The position numbers and the translations under genes are program-made. Below are positions 15,981 to 24,121 of a stretch of 34,009 nt of DNA, one piece after another. Every line of letters starts with the position of its first letter. Positions within the stretch are counted from its first letter, which is position 1. The DNA lies in assembly GCA_016839605.1 (NCBI GenBank), contig JAEOTX010000149.1, positions 1-34,009 on the forward strand, read 5' to 3'. Under the pieces are notes generated by a model. The model was not told the DNA's origin and did no database searches. It saw only the letters and a program-made list of their open reading frames with translations. The DNA comes from Candidatus Thorarchaeota archaeon. Its GTDB lineage: Archaea; Asgardarchaeota; Thorarchaeia; Thorarchaeales; Thorarchaeaceae.

Positions 15981-17042
15981 TCATTCGTCAATGAGCATCA
16001 CTGATCCATCAGTGAATCTGAAGCCAACTTCGGCTTCTTTCATTGACCTTAGCTTATGAGCTAGCGATTCATCTGGAACTGAGGCTACAATAGCTTGTCC
16101 ATGAAAGTCGATTGTGATTCTGAAAGTTCCTATTCTTGGAACAACAGAGATTATTGATGCTGTTGGAGCGTCTGTATTCCCATCCAGAGTTAAGACGATG
16201 TCCTCTGGCTTAACAGTGTATTTCACTGTCTGGCCCTCTACTCCAGATCCATTTGCACCAAATCGATATCCATCAGTTTCGACAATTACGTGCTCTTTTT
16301 GCAGCTCCATTACCACGCCTGTCAGAACATTTCCGCTTCCCAAGAAGCTAGCCACGAACTCATTGGCAGGTCTATCATAAAGCTCCTCAGGCTGGCCTAC
16401 TTGATTGACCACTCCTTCATTCAGTATTGCCACGCGATCAGATATGGCGAACGCCTCATCCTGGCTATGAGTCACATAGATAGTAGTGATATCAAGCTCA
16501 TCCTGTATCCTTCGAATTTCGGTCTGGAGCCGTTCCCTCAATTGAGGATCTAATGCTGAGAGAGGCTCGTCAAGAAGGAGAAGATTCGGCTCTTTTGCAA
16601 GAGCTCGTGCCAGAGCAATCCTTTGGCCCTCTCCACCGCTCACCTCGTTACTTCGCCTCAGCAGCAGGCCTCGAATATCCAAAAGGTCTGCCAGATACTC
16701 AACCCGGTCAATGGTTGCTTCGCGACTCCATCCTGCCATTTCTAGCGCGAATGCTATATTCTGATACACATTCATGTTTGGGAAAAGTGCCACAGATTGA
16801 AACACCATGCCTATGTTCCTATCTCTTGGAGGAGCTAATGTGACATCTTGATTATCAAAAAGAAGTCTACCTGCTTGTGGTCTGAAGAAACCTGCAATCA
16901 TTCGAAGTGTTGTAGTCTTTCCTGACCCGCTTGGCCCTAGTAGGGTCATGAGCTCCCCATCATTGACTGTGAGGTCAATGGGGCCAATACTTGTACCATC
17001 TCTGAATCTTCGCATAAGTCCGTGCAAAACAACACTAACCAC
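15981..17042 (-). CDS. thiQ: Thiamine ABC importer ATPase (ThiQ/PotA-like)
   Basis: A 353-residue importer ATPase. Walker A GPSGSGKT at 36-43, signature VSGGEGQ at 134-140, Walker B LLLLDEP at 154-160, and switch His192 in VTHSQDEA. After about residue 235 there is a TOBE-like C-terminal domain (NVLTGVV, VKPEDIVL), as in PotA/FbpC-type ATPases; E. coli ThiQ lacks this and is about 232 residues. I chose GTG 17042 because it overlaps the permease stop by one base (TAGTG) and has a near-perfect ribosome site AGGAGGTG just upstream (complement at 17050-17057). An upstream ATG at 17105 would overlap the permease by 64 bases. The thiamine assignment comes from the neighbouring ThiB and ThiR; on its own it could be a polyamine, iron or sulfate type. 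Confidence 0.85.
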   Translation of the reverse strand: MVSVVLHGLMRRFRDGTSIGPIDLTVNDGELMTLLGPSGSGKTTTLRMIAGFFRPQAGRLLFDNQDVTLAPPRDRNIGMVFQSVALFPNMNVYQNIAFALEMAGWSREATIDRVEYLADLLDIRGLLLRRSNEVSGGEGQRIALARALAKEPNLLLLDEPLSALDPQLRERLQTEIRRIQDELDITTIYVTHSQDEAFAISDRVAILNEGVVNQVGQPEELYDRPANEFVASFLGSGNVLTGVVMELQKEHVIVETDGYRFGANGSGVEGQTVKYTVKPEDIVLTLDGNTDAPTASIISVVPRIGTFRITIDFHGQAIVASVPDESLAHKLRSMKEAEVGFRFTDGSVMLIDE

Positions 17043-18685
17043 TATAATGCACCTCCTGAAGTATCGCCTGAAAGTTTCCCAATTGCCAGAAATGCGATAA
17101 AGCATATCGCTACGAGAACAAAGGCGGCTGCTCCAGCCTCCACCATTCTGCGAACGCCTAGATACTGGTAGATCACGACAGCCAATGTTGTGTTCTGCTC
17201 GAGTGCAATGAACAATGTTGCTGACATCTCACCAATGGCCATAGCAAATGCGAACACCCCTCCTGCAAGGATTCCCGGTGCTAGCAGAGGAAGCTCAACA
17301 TGGAACAATCTCTGCAGGCGCGACGCTCCCAACGATTCTGCTTGCTCAAGGACTTCGCTGTCAATGTTCCTAAGAGATATCTCGATAGCTCTAGCGCTGA
17401 AAGGCAGCCCAATGAGCGTTTGCGCAATCACAATCAGAACCCAAGGATTGGTAGTCAGCCCTAACGGGACCGCAATGATACGCATTAGACCATATGCCAC
17501 TGTGATTGCAGACACACCTAGGGGCAGAAGCGTCATCGCAGATGCCAGGGTTGGCAAGCCCCTCTGCCGAGTTCTGTGTAGGTAGGCTAAAGGAATGCCA
17601 AACACAACAGCTAGGATGGTAGCTAGGACTGCATACAACAGGGAATTAGCCAGAGGCAGAAGACCTCCTCCCGCCCCAGGATCGAGCAGATTAGCAAATC
17701 CCTGGAGTGTGTATTGATCGCTAAACGGGTTGTAAACGGCTGCTTGTGCAATAGCGATTATTGGTCCAGCGACTAGAACTGCAATGAGCACAAGGTAACC
17801 GGCCGCACAAGCTCTCCATTTCAAGCTAATCTCGTCAAAGGACATTGTTTTGATTGTCCCAGTTCTTCCACCATTGTCCTGGATTCTTCCAAGTCTAATA
17901 TAGGAATAGGCGAGGGCCATGGTGATGAGAATTTGAATCATTGCTAGAGAACTTGCCTCACCAAAATCGAAGGTTCTGAAGGCATACCAGATTCGCACCT
18001 CTAGGGTCATGTACCTACCCTCTCCAAGTGCTAGAACTATTGGAAATGACATGAAACAGAAGAGAAATGTTAGAACTGAAGCAGCTAAGAGAGACGCACG
18101 AATGTGAGGTAGGATGACATGCCTGAATTTCTGAAAGGTGGTCGCTCCAAGAATCTCTGCAGTTTCTTCAATCTCAGGATTCAATCTCTCCAGTGCTGAC
18201 GAAACCATGACGATGACTAATGGTATATTATAGAACGTGTGGGCCAGGATTATTCCAACAAATCCATTTGCTAAGTTCAAGATACTATCAGATGTTCCGG
18301 CTATGGTCATAAAGAAGGAGTCCAAGATTCCAAATTCTCCGAAAACACGCAGGAAGCCTACTACCACAACAATAGGCGGCAATACGAAGGGTACGATGAG
18401 CGATGCTCTTAGCAGGGACTTCCCTCTCATTCTCAATCTAGCTAGAAGAAATGCACCTGGCAGACCAATAATCACGACTAGTATCGTGCTGATTAGGGCT
18501 TGAAATACTGTAAAATTGAGAACCGACTGTGTCACCATTGAAGAAATGACATCAATGAATGATGTGCCTGGTCCGTAAACAAGGCCTTCGACCAGAACTG
18601 TGACAACAGGGAAAACTAGGAAAGCTCCAAGAAGCACCAGCGGAGAAGCGATAGCAGCCCATCTTAGTGAGGATCTCCACTCCAT
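17042..18685 (-). CDS. thiP: Thiamine ABC importer permease, two-domain fused type
   Basis: A 547-residue permease with about 12 membrane spans and two copies of the binding-protein-dependent transport domain, as in ThiP and FbpB (ThiP of E. coli is 536 residues). Each half carries the cytoplasmic coupling loop: EIEETAEILGATTFQKFRHV at about 171-190 and EQAESLGASRLQRLFHVELP at about 447-466. The fused two-domain form means no second permease gene is needed. It lies between thiB (15 bases upstream) and thiQ (one-base overlap), so all three should be one transcript. ThiP and FbpB types are hard to separate by sequence; the thiamine call rests on context. Confidence 0.87.
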   Translation of the reverse strand: MEWRSSLRWAAIASPLVLLGAFLVFPVVTVLVEGLVYGPGTSFIDVISSMVTQSVLNFTVFQALISTILVVIIGLPGAFLLARLRMRGKSLLRASLIVPFVLPPIVVVVGFLRVFGEFGILDSFFMTIAGTSDSILNLANGFVGIILAHTFYNIPLVIVMVSSALERLNPEIEETAEILGATTFQKFRHVILPHIRASLLAASVLTFLFCFMSFPIVLALGEGRYMTLEVRIWYAFRTFDFGEASSLAMIQILITMALAYSYIRLGRIQDNGGRTGTIKTMSFDEISLKWRACAAGYLVLIAVLVAGPIIAIAQAAVYNPFSDQYTLQGFANLLDPGAGGGLLPLANSLLYAVLATILAVVFGIPLAYLHRTRQRGLPTLASAMTLLPLGVSAITVAYGLMRIIAVPLGLTTNPWVLIVIAQTLIGLPFSARAIEISLRNIDSEVLEQAESLGASRLQRLFHVELPLLAPGILAGGVFAFAMAIGEMSATLFIALEQNTTLAVVIYQYLGVRRMVEAGAAAFVLVAICFIAFLAIGKLSGDTSGGAL

Positions 18686-18700
18686 GATCTCGCCCTCGAG

Positions 18701-19825
18701 CTAGGTTATTCTAATTTCAACATATGTGTTAAGCCAGACAGTGAGATTGGCTGCAATCTCCGTTCTTGGAAGGAGCTCATTTAGCAAAGATACCTCGCTG
18801 GGATGTAGTGCATATTCAAAGGCTGGGTCCAAATCAACACCATTTCTGACAGGGAACATCCATTGGTTTGTAGCTATGAGGGATTGAAAAGTTTCATTCA
18901 GACAATAGTCAATGAACAATTTTGCCAGATCAGGATTTGGACCGTTCTTGACTAATCCCAAACCTTCGACCTGCATCCACGCATAGTAGTCACCATCATG
19001 GTAGATCGGAGCAATTCCTGTTTCTGGTTCTCCTCCATAGAAATACACTGAATATGCACCATCAGTTCCATAGCTATTCATAATGTGCTTGCTTGGAGAA
19101 TCGTACCAGACACTCCATGCTTCAGACCATCCTGGCTGCACGTCTATATACTCATTGACATCAATCCACCATTCTGTCCAGTTCAAATGCAGAAGCTTCT
19201 CGTGAAACGCAATTTCTGTTAAAAGGAACGCAAGACCCGGACTACTGAATTGAGGATCTTGAGTGACTAAGCCGCTTGCCAAGTCTTGGACCGCCAAATC
19301 CGCGAATGTCAGGTTATTCAACTGCGGGAACAGATCAAGGCTGCTGTTCTTGTATATCAGGGTTACAAGACCAAAATCAAATGGGATAATATAGTAATCA
19401 GGATCTAGGGCATCAATGAATGTGGAGTTCACTACATCAATGTTCGACGGTTCGTACGGGGTAAGGAGATCAGTTACCCCCGATTGAAGAATTAGGATGT
19501 TATCAATCCCGATAACCACATCTGCAACAGGATTGCTTTGCTCTGTGCCCAATCGTGAGATGATGCCATTGGCATCTGTCTGAAGTCTCTCGATTGTCAC
19601 ATTGCAATTGAATCGCTCCTCAAACGGACCGAAGGCTCTCTCGAATATTGTGTCTTTATCATCACCCCACTGCATGAAGCTATCATAGGTATAGACAATC
19701 AGAGTGGGTTTCTCACTCGGGGGCCGAAATGAGATTATAGCTATAGAGGCGACTGCAATAACAGCTACAATGACCACTGCGGCGACCACAAATCTAGGGT
19801 CTCTTCTCACTGGATACTCAGACAT
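18701..19825 (-). CDS. thiB: Thiamine ABC importer substrate-binding protein (ThiB/TbpA-like)
   Basis: About 374 residues. A N-terminal anchor span (FVVAAVVIVAVIAVASIAIISF) puts the domain outside the cell. The mature part matches ThiB: LIVYTYDSF, ADVVIGIDNIL, IPFDFGLVTLIYKN, TQDPQFSSPGLAFLL, and late AWMQVEGLGLVKNG and NQWMFPVRNG. These follow the ThiB order closely (YTYDSF, DVVLGLDN, PFDYG, DPRTSSPGLAFLL, NWMYPV). It scavenges thiamine, or possibly thiamine phosphates, for ThiPQ. I chose ATG 19825 because a TATA box at 19847-19854 places the transcription start at about that base, implying a leaderless mRNA; ATG 19840 would lie upstream of that start. It is divergent from thiR, which probably represses it. 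Confidence 0.88.
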   Translation of the reverse strand: MSEYPVRRDPRFVVAAVVIVAVIAVASIAIISFRPPSEKPTLIVYTYDSFMQWGDDKDTIFERAFGPFEERFNCNVTIERLQTDANGIISRLGTEQSNPVADVVIGIDNILILQSGVTDLLTPYEPSNIDVVNSTFIDALDPDYYIIPFDFGLVTLIYKNSSLDLFPQLNNLTFADLAVQDLASGLVTQDPQFSSPGLAFLLTEIAFHEKLLHLNWTEWWIDVNEYIDVQPGWSEAWSVWYDSPSKHIMNSYGTDGAYSVYFYGGEPETGIAPIYHDGDYYAWMQVEGLGLVKNGPNPDLAKLFIDYCLNETFQSLIATNQWMFPVRNGVDLDPAFEYALHPSEVSLLNELLPRTEIAANLTVWLNTYVEIRIT

Positions 19826-19846
19826 CACAGACACAACCATACTATT

Positions 19847-19877
19847 CTTATATCTGTGTTATACAACATAGTTATAG
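19847..19877. promoter_or_regulatory. Divergent thiB/thiR promoters with candidate ThiR operator
   Basis: The minus-strand TATA (GATATAAG, complement at 19847-19854) serves thiB and the plus-strand TTATAG at 19872-19877 serves thiR. Between them, at 19854-19871, lies an 18-bp dyad: half-site CTGTGTTAT and, on the other strand, CTATGTTGT, matching at 7 of 9 positions with core TGTT-N4-AACA. A repressor bound here would cover the upstream elements of both promoters. The binding by ThiR is inferred. Confidence 0.6.
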
Positions 19878-19913
19878 AACGGACTGAGATAAATAGTTTG
19901 CTTTGGAGTGAAT

Positions 19914-20843
19914 ATGATGCGACCCCCATGTGAACTCGTACAGAAAGAGTATCTACCAAGTCTTAGAGCTAATCTCGCGATGAGGCTTCATGAATCAGGT
20001 CAGTCTCAGAGTGAAATTGCACGGAGAATGAGTATCACCCAGGCAGCTGTGAGCAAATATCTCAGTCAGGGGAGCAAAAAACGCTCACTCCAGAAGCATG
20101 TAGACATTCTCACAGAGAATCTCATGAATATGATACTGTCTGATGCTCCTCAGCAAGACAAGATGGTGAAGGAGATGTGCAAGACATGCATGTACCTTCG
20201 AATTGGATCTTCAATCTGCAAAATGCACAGAGAATCCGTGCCAGCTTTAGGTGAGGTGAAATGTCAGATTTGTACAGACCTTCTTGCAGGTGAGGAAAAG
20301 GAGTTCACAAGTCGAGGAGTGACGCTGAGAGATCTTCAAGAAGCCTTAGTACAAATCTCGAATGCTCCTCAGTTCTCGCTTCTAATTCCTCAAGTAAGAG
20401 CAAATCTTGTAGCATGCGGGTCGGACGCCAGTACATACATGGACGTAGCTGGGGTTCCTGGACGAATCACGCTGGTTAATGGACGTGCTGTAGCTCTGAC
20501 TACTCCTCAGTTTGGTGCCTCACAGCACACTGCCAATCTTCTTCTTTGGGCACGATCGAATTGGCCATCACTTCAAGCTTGCCTGGGTATCAGGGGAACC
20601 AAGGAGATTGTCACCGCTGCAGAACAAAATGGCTTCAAGATGATTGGTCTATCAACACCCGCTACTGACCATGTATCAATCTCTGAAGCTGCTCAGAAAT
20701 TTACAGGGCGCGCGAAGAAGACGCTACAAAATGTCGCGATACATGTCCCCGGTGGAATTGGCGTAGAACCCATTCTCTACCTCTTTGGTCCAAGTGCAGT
20801 AGGCTTAGCCAATGTATCAATATCTTTGAGCAAGAAGTTGTAG
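19914..20843 (+). CDS. thiR: HTH-ThiN thiamine regulator (ThiR family)
   Basis: About 309 residues: an N-terminal helix-turn-helix, a Cys-rich middle and a C-terminal ThiN domain. Using numbering from GTG 19908, the HTH is at about 31-55 (QSQSEIARRMSITQAAVSKYL). The middle has Cys91, 94, 104, 119 and 122 plus His107, a likely metal site. The ThiN part (about 150-311) shows IPQVRANLV, DVAGVPGRITLVNGRAV and FGASQHTANLLLWAR. ThiN domains make thiamine phosphate or, in ThiR regulators, sense it; archaeal ThiR proteins repress thiamine synthesis and uptake genes. The divergent thiBPQ operon supports this. The start is ATG 19914, 19917 or GTG 19908; GGAG at about 19905-19908 favours an ATG. Confidence 0.88.
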   Translation: MMRPPCELVQKEYLPSLRANLAMRLHESGQSQSEIARRMSITQAAVSKYLSQGSKKRSLQKHVDILTENLMNMILSDAPQQDKMVKEMCKTCMYLRIGSSICKMHRESVPALGEVKCQICTDLLAGEEKEFTSRGVTLRDLQEALVQISNAPQFSLLIPQVRANLVACGSDASTYMDVAGVPGRITLVNGRAVALTTPQFGASQHTANLLLWARSNWPSLQACLGIRGTKEIVTAAEQNGFKMIGLSTPATDHVSISEAAQKFTGRAKKTLQNVAIHVPGGIGVEPILYLFGPSAVGLANVSISLSKKL

Positions 20844-20915
20844 GGTCCTGTCATACACATCCTTATTTCTTCTAGAAGGGAGCATCAGTTGATACTACAT
20901 ACTAGGCGGTCTGCG

Positions 20916-21764
20916 ATGGTCAAAATAAGAAATGGCATAATGAAGGATTGCAAGGACCTTCTAGAGGTGTATATGGGCACCCGTTGGTCTGAGGGATTCA
21001 CCACTGTTGAGCAAGTCAAAATGGAGCATAAAGGCGTGGCGTTTGAGAAATGGGGTTGGCTTGTAGCAGAGATTCGAGGAAGAGTAGTGGGTGAAATCCT
21101 GTGCCGTATTGAGAAGAACCCAGTTGCTGGAAGAATTGGTATCATTAGAAGCCTCGGAATCGATGTTCGGCATCAGAAGAAGGCCATAGGAACGAAACTG
21201 ACCAAGGCTGCGGAGAAAGTGCTGCGAGCCAAAAAAGCTGGACGGTTTGTCGGAACCACCACTCCAGAGGCGTACAATTACTGGATGAAGGTCGACTATC
21301 ATAAACGCTATTGGGTGCTGAAGATCGAGTCACCCCTCTCAAAAATACCTTCCAAGAGTTCTAAGAAGTTGAAACGTAATATCATCTCAGAACCAAAGAC
21401 ACTCCTAAAGACAATGCGCTTCTCAAACATAGCTTATCCTGGAGAACTCGCAGAAGTCGCCAGAGAAATCATCACATATGGAAAGTCCGGTTTGATAATG
21501 GAGTTCTACTCAGATGATGTTCTCATGGGTGTGGGTGCTGTTGTCAAACAAGATGACAACACGGCGAAGTTCATAGCAGATGTCACACCAAAGGGTGCTG
21601 ATTTTTCGAATCTTGTTGTACTTCAGACTGCGAAAGCTGCCTCCAAGCTGAAGCCAAAGAAGGTCTGGACTCTCATTCCTGAGGATAAACTCCCTTGGTA
21701 CAAGGGATTAGTCAAGTGGAAGTCCGAGATATATCGGAACTTCCCTGTGACCAAGTTAGCCTAG
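20916..21764 (+). CDS. GNAT-family N-acetyltransferase with C-terminal extension
   Basis: About 282 residues. The N-terminal half (from VKIRNGIMKDCKDLLEVY) is a GNAT domain: a central strand VVGEILCRIE, then SLGIDVRHQKKAIGTKLTKAAEKVLRAK, where R-H-Q-K-K-A-I-G is the acetyl-CoA pyrophosphate loop (consensus Q/R-x-x-G-x-G/A, slightly degenerate). The second half (about 160-280) looks like a further, divergent GNAT-like or substrate-binding module. It has strands MEFYSDDVLMGVGAVV and AKFIADVTPKGA and a basic linker PSKSSKKLKRN. Substrate unknown. I start at ATG 20916, where the domain begins; TTG 20889 with GGGAG upstream would add nine residues. Its stop codon overlaps that of the convergent surface protein through the palindrome CTAG. 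Confidence 0.75.
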   Translation: MVKIRNGIMKDCKDLLEVYMGTRWSEGFTTVEQVKMEHKGVAFEKWGWLVAEIRGRVVGEILCRIEKNPVAGRIGIIRSLGIDVRHQKKAIGTKLTKAAEKVLRAKKAGRFVGTTTPEAYNYWMKVDYHKRYWVLKIESPLSKIPSKSSKKLKRNIISEPKTLLKTMRFSNIAYPGELAEVAREIITYGKSGLIMEFYSDDVLMGVGAVVKQDDNTAKFIADVTPKGADFSNLVVLQTAKAASKLKPKKVWTLIPEDKLPWYKGLVKWKSEIYRNFPVTKLA

Positions 21765-23950
21765 TTCCCTTCCTGTTCTGACTCCATTGCAAGTGGGACT
21801 GCAATGTTAGTGAAGATTAGTGCAGCTCCTATTGCCCATATACTTGCCATATTGATATGCCATATTGCGAATGGAATAGAGTTCACACCCAATGCAAAGA
21901 AGACACCTGCAACAATTGCAACGAATAGCAGATCTGCTATGAGAACTGCTGCTATGGAGCTTCCTGTTCTCCATCGCCTGATCGGCAGACCAAACGCAAT
22001 AACAAGAATGACAACCAAGCTCACAATCTCTTCCAGTTTGAAGTTTGCGAATCCAAATAGTTCTTCGGCATCTCCTTCGAGTCCTTCATCTGTCACAATG
22101 AGGACTTTCACAACATGTTCCCATTTGCTGTATTGGTTCGTATCGATTTCGAAGGTTATCTCTCCGACATCGACTATGAGACCTTCAAGAGTCGTCACAA
22201 CTTCATCATCGACAAATACTGTCAGATTCACAGTGTCCCATGTGCTGTCGATTTCAACGGTGAATGTAGTAACTCCAACCACAACATCCTCTTGTGGGGA
22301 CACGAAGCTAACCAAAGGTATGCCGTGATTGTCAACTTCAAGGGTTATTTTATAGATATAGACGAAGCCTCCAGTAGCATATGCTCTGAATGTGAAGTTG
22401 TGCTCTCCTTCTGAGTACGATGTTGTGTTGATATTGAACGAAGCTATGCCGGTTTGCAGTGTGATGTTAACAACATCAGAAACGAGTGCACCATCAATGT
22501 ACGCTGAGAGTGTTACATTAGCATAGGGAGATTCAATTCGGAGGGTGATGGTTGCATCTCCTGATACGCTATCGTAGGCTGTTAGGTCTCTGATTTCGAA
22601 TCTCACATGGTCAAGGAAATTGAAGTTTCTTGATGTTGAACTCTGAATTCCTTCTTCAGTTTCTACAATAGCCACAATCGTTTGATCACCATTTTCGTAG
22701 CGGCTACCATTTATCGCGTAGATTCCAACTCCGCTGGCAACTAGAGTCTGATTATACTCTGTTGTTATCTCATCGTCGACTGTGATAGTCAAGTTAACGA
22801 AATCGTAATCCGAAGTTATATTCAGCGTAAACTCATCCAATCCAATGAAGTCTACACCAGCATCTGGTGTCAGAAATACAATAGAAGGTGCCCCATGATT
22901 GTTGACAGAGAAGATATACATGTAGGTGACATTGGCGTTCTCTCCAGTCATGTTGTACTCAAACAACAGAGTGAAATTCAGAGCCCCCTCTGCGAGTATA
23001 GTTGTGTTTAGTTCCAAGTCATGTGCGCCATTGCTGATGAATGTTAAATTGAACTGGGGATATTCTATCTCGCCTTCCACAAACAAGGTGAGGTTTGCTC
23101 CGCCATAATCTGAACCAAGGTGCACAGTGAGATTGAATTCGCCAGACACTTGACTCTGGTTAGTTGGTGAAAGAAGATAGAGTGTGATTGGCTGCCCATC
23201 GTTGTCAACAACAAATGCGAGGTAGTGGGAATGAGTCTCCTGAATATCAGATACATTGTAGTCGAAGATGAGAGTGAAGTTAAGTAGGCCTTCTCTGATT
23301 GTGGTTGTGTCAACCTGAACCACTTGAGGCTCGCCAACTATTGTTGTACCATCATATGCAGGATAGATTGTACCATCGATGTAGAGTGTGAAATTAATGA
23401 AAGCAAAGTCCGTTGTGATATTGAGTAGAAGACTTGCTGTACCTGTGAGTGTGCTTTCATTTGCTGGACTTTGAAGGCTTACCTCGAAGTTCTGGAGATC
23501 ATTGTCAACAAAGTACTCCAAGTAGAATGATTCCTTCTCATCCCATGTTTCATTCTTGTATTCAAGGAGAATAGTGAAGTTGAGATTGCCTTCAGCGAGA
23601 GTCAATGTATCAACTGACAGCATTTGATTACCTGTACCAATTGGGGTCTTGTTGTATGCCGAGTAGATTGCGTCCTCAATCAATAGGGTGACATTGAGTG
23701 TCCCAAAATCGGATGTTATGTCTATAGTGATGTCCAAATCGCCCGAAGCACCACTCCTGTTTGTAGGACTGACTAGACTAACTGATATGTTCTGAGAGTC
23801 AAAGCCAGCAGTGACCGAATAATGTGAATCATCCAGGCGGGCTACCATGGAAGTGTCATTTGTGGTCATAACAAGTGGTTGAACATAGATTGCTCCGGCT
23901 AATATTACGGCAAGGAGCATTATTGATAGGAGTCTACTCGTTGACTTCAT
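21761..23950 (-). CDS. Large surface protein with tandem Ig-like repeats and C-terminal membrane spans
   Basis: About 729 residues. A Sec signal or anchor (STSRLLSIMLLAVILAGAIYV) is followed by about six tandem repeats of 92-101 residues, each beginning with a motif like VSLVSPTN (SLQSPANES, YLLSPTNQS, VSFVSPQED) and containing a strand such as LNVTLLIEDAI or VNLTVFVDDEV. They end in a segment like VDNDGQ or VDNHGI. The pattern is that of Ig-like/cadherin-like beta-sandwich domains. More than twenty N-x-S/T sequons suggest dense N-glycosylation. The last 90 residues hold about three membrane spans and end in a short acidic tail, so the repeats face outward. ATG 23950 is preferred because GGAAGG lies seven bases upstream; ATG 23971 is an alternative. 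Likely an adhesin or envelope component; no ligand can be named. Confidence 0.8.
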   Translation of the reverse strand: MKSTSRLLSIMLLAVILAGAIYVQPLVMTTNDTSMVARLDDSHYSVTAGFDSQNISVSLVSPTNRSGASGDLDITIDITSDFGTLNVTLLIEDAIYSAYNKTPIGTGNQMLSVDTLTLAEGNLNFTILLEYKNETWDEKESFYLEYFVDNDLQNFEVSLQSPANESTLTGTASLLLNITTDFAFINFTLYIDGTIYPAYDGTTIVGEPQVVQVDTTTIREGLLNFTLIFDYNVSDIQETHSHYLAFVVDNDGQPITLYLLSPTNQSQVSGEFNLTVHLGSDYGGANLTLFVEGEIEYPQFNLTFISNGAHDLELNTTILAEGALNFTLLFEYNMTGENANVTYMYIFSVNNHGAPSIVFLTPDAGVDFIGLDEFTLNITSDYDFVNLTITVDDEITTEYNQTLVASGVGIYAINGSRYENGDQTIVAIVETEEGIQSSTSRNFNFLDHVRFEIRDLTAYDSVSGDATITLRIESPYANVTLSAYIDGALVSDVVNITLQTGIASFNINTTSYSEGEHNFTFRAYATGGFVYIYKITLEVDNHGIPLVSFVSPQEDVVVGVTTFTVEIDSTWDTVNLTVFVDDEVVTTLEGLIVDVGEITFEIDTNQYSKWEHVVKVLIVTDEGLEGDAEELFGFANFKLEEIVSLVVILVIAFGLPIRRWRTGSSIAAVLIADLLFVAIVAGVFFALGVNSIPFAIWHINMASIWAIGAALIFTNIAVPLAMESEQEGN

Positions 23951-24018
23951 AGTCAAGCCTTCCTGATGCATAGTGACCAGTGGTCAGGCTGGGGCGACAG
24001 GATTGAGCCCGTTTTTAA

Positions 24019-24082
24019 AGCTAGCGCCGGTTTGATATTCGTACGCTAGCTGAATCTGAACCGGATTCAATTCGCTTATATT
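24019..24082 (+). promoter_or_regulatory. Promoter region of the activase gene with two inverted repeats
   Basis: TTATATT at 24076-24082 is a TATA candidate predicting transcription near 24104, 18 bases before the ATG. Upstream are two perfect inverted repeats: AGCTAGCG/CGCTAGCT (24019-24026 and 24044-24051, 17-base spacer) and TGAATC/GATTCA (24051-24056 and 24064-24069). They could be regulator sites or the terminator side of the neighbouring gene; no T-run follows, which disfavours a terminator. Confidence 0.35.
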
Positions 24083-24121
24083 GAATGAAAGTGCGAGAGA
24101 GCCATAAGAAGACTCGGTCAA

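Noticed and set aside
15981-19825. Iron(III), sulfate or molybdate importer
   Set aside because: The permease and ATPase alone would allow it, but the binding protein follows ThiB motifs in order and the divergent gene is a ThiN-domain regulator.
19841-19913. TPP (THI-box) riboswitch before thiB or thiR, suggested by a CTGAGA in the gap
   Set aside because: The gap is only about 70-90 bases, lacks the second conserved THI-box arm and paired stems, and the predicted thiB mRNA is leaderless. The CTGAGA is a chance match.
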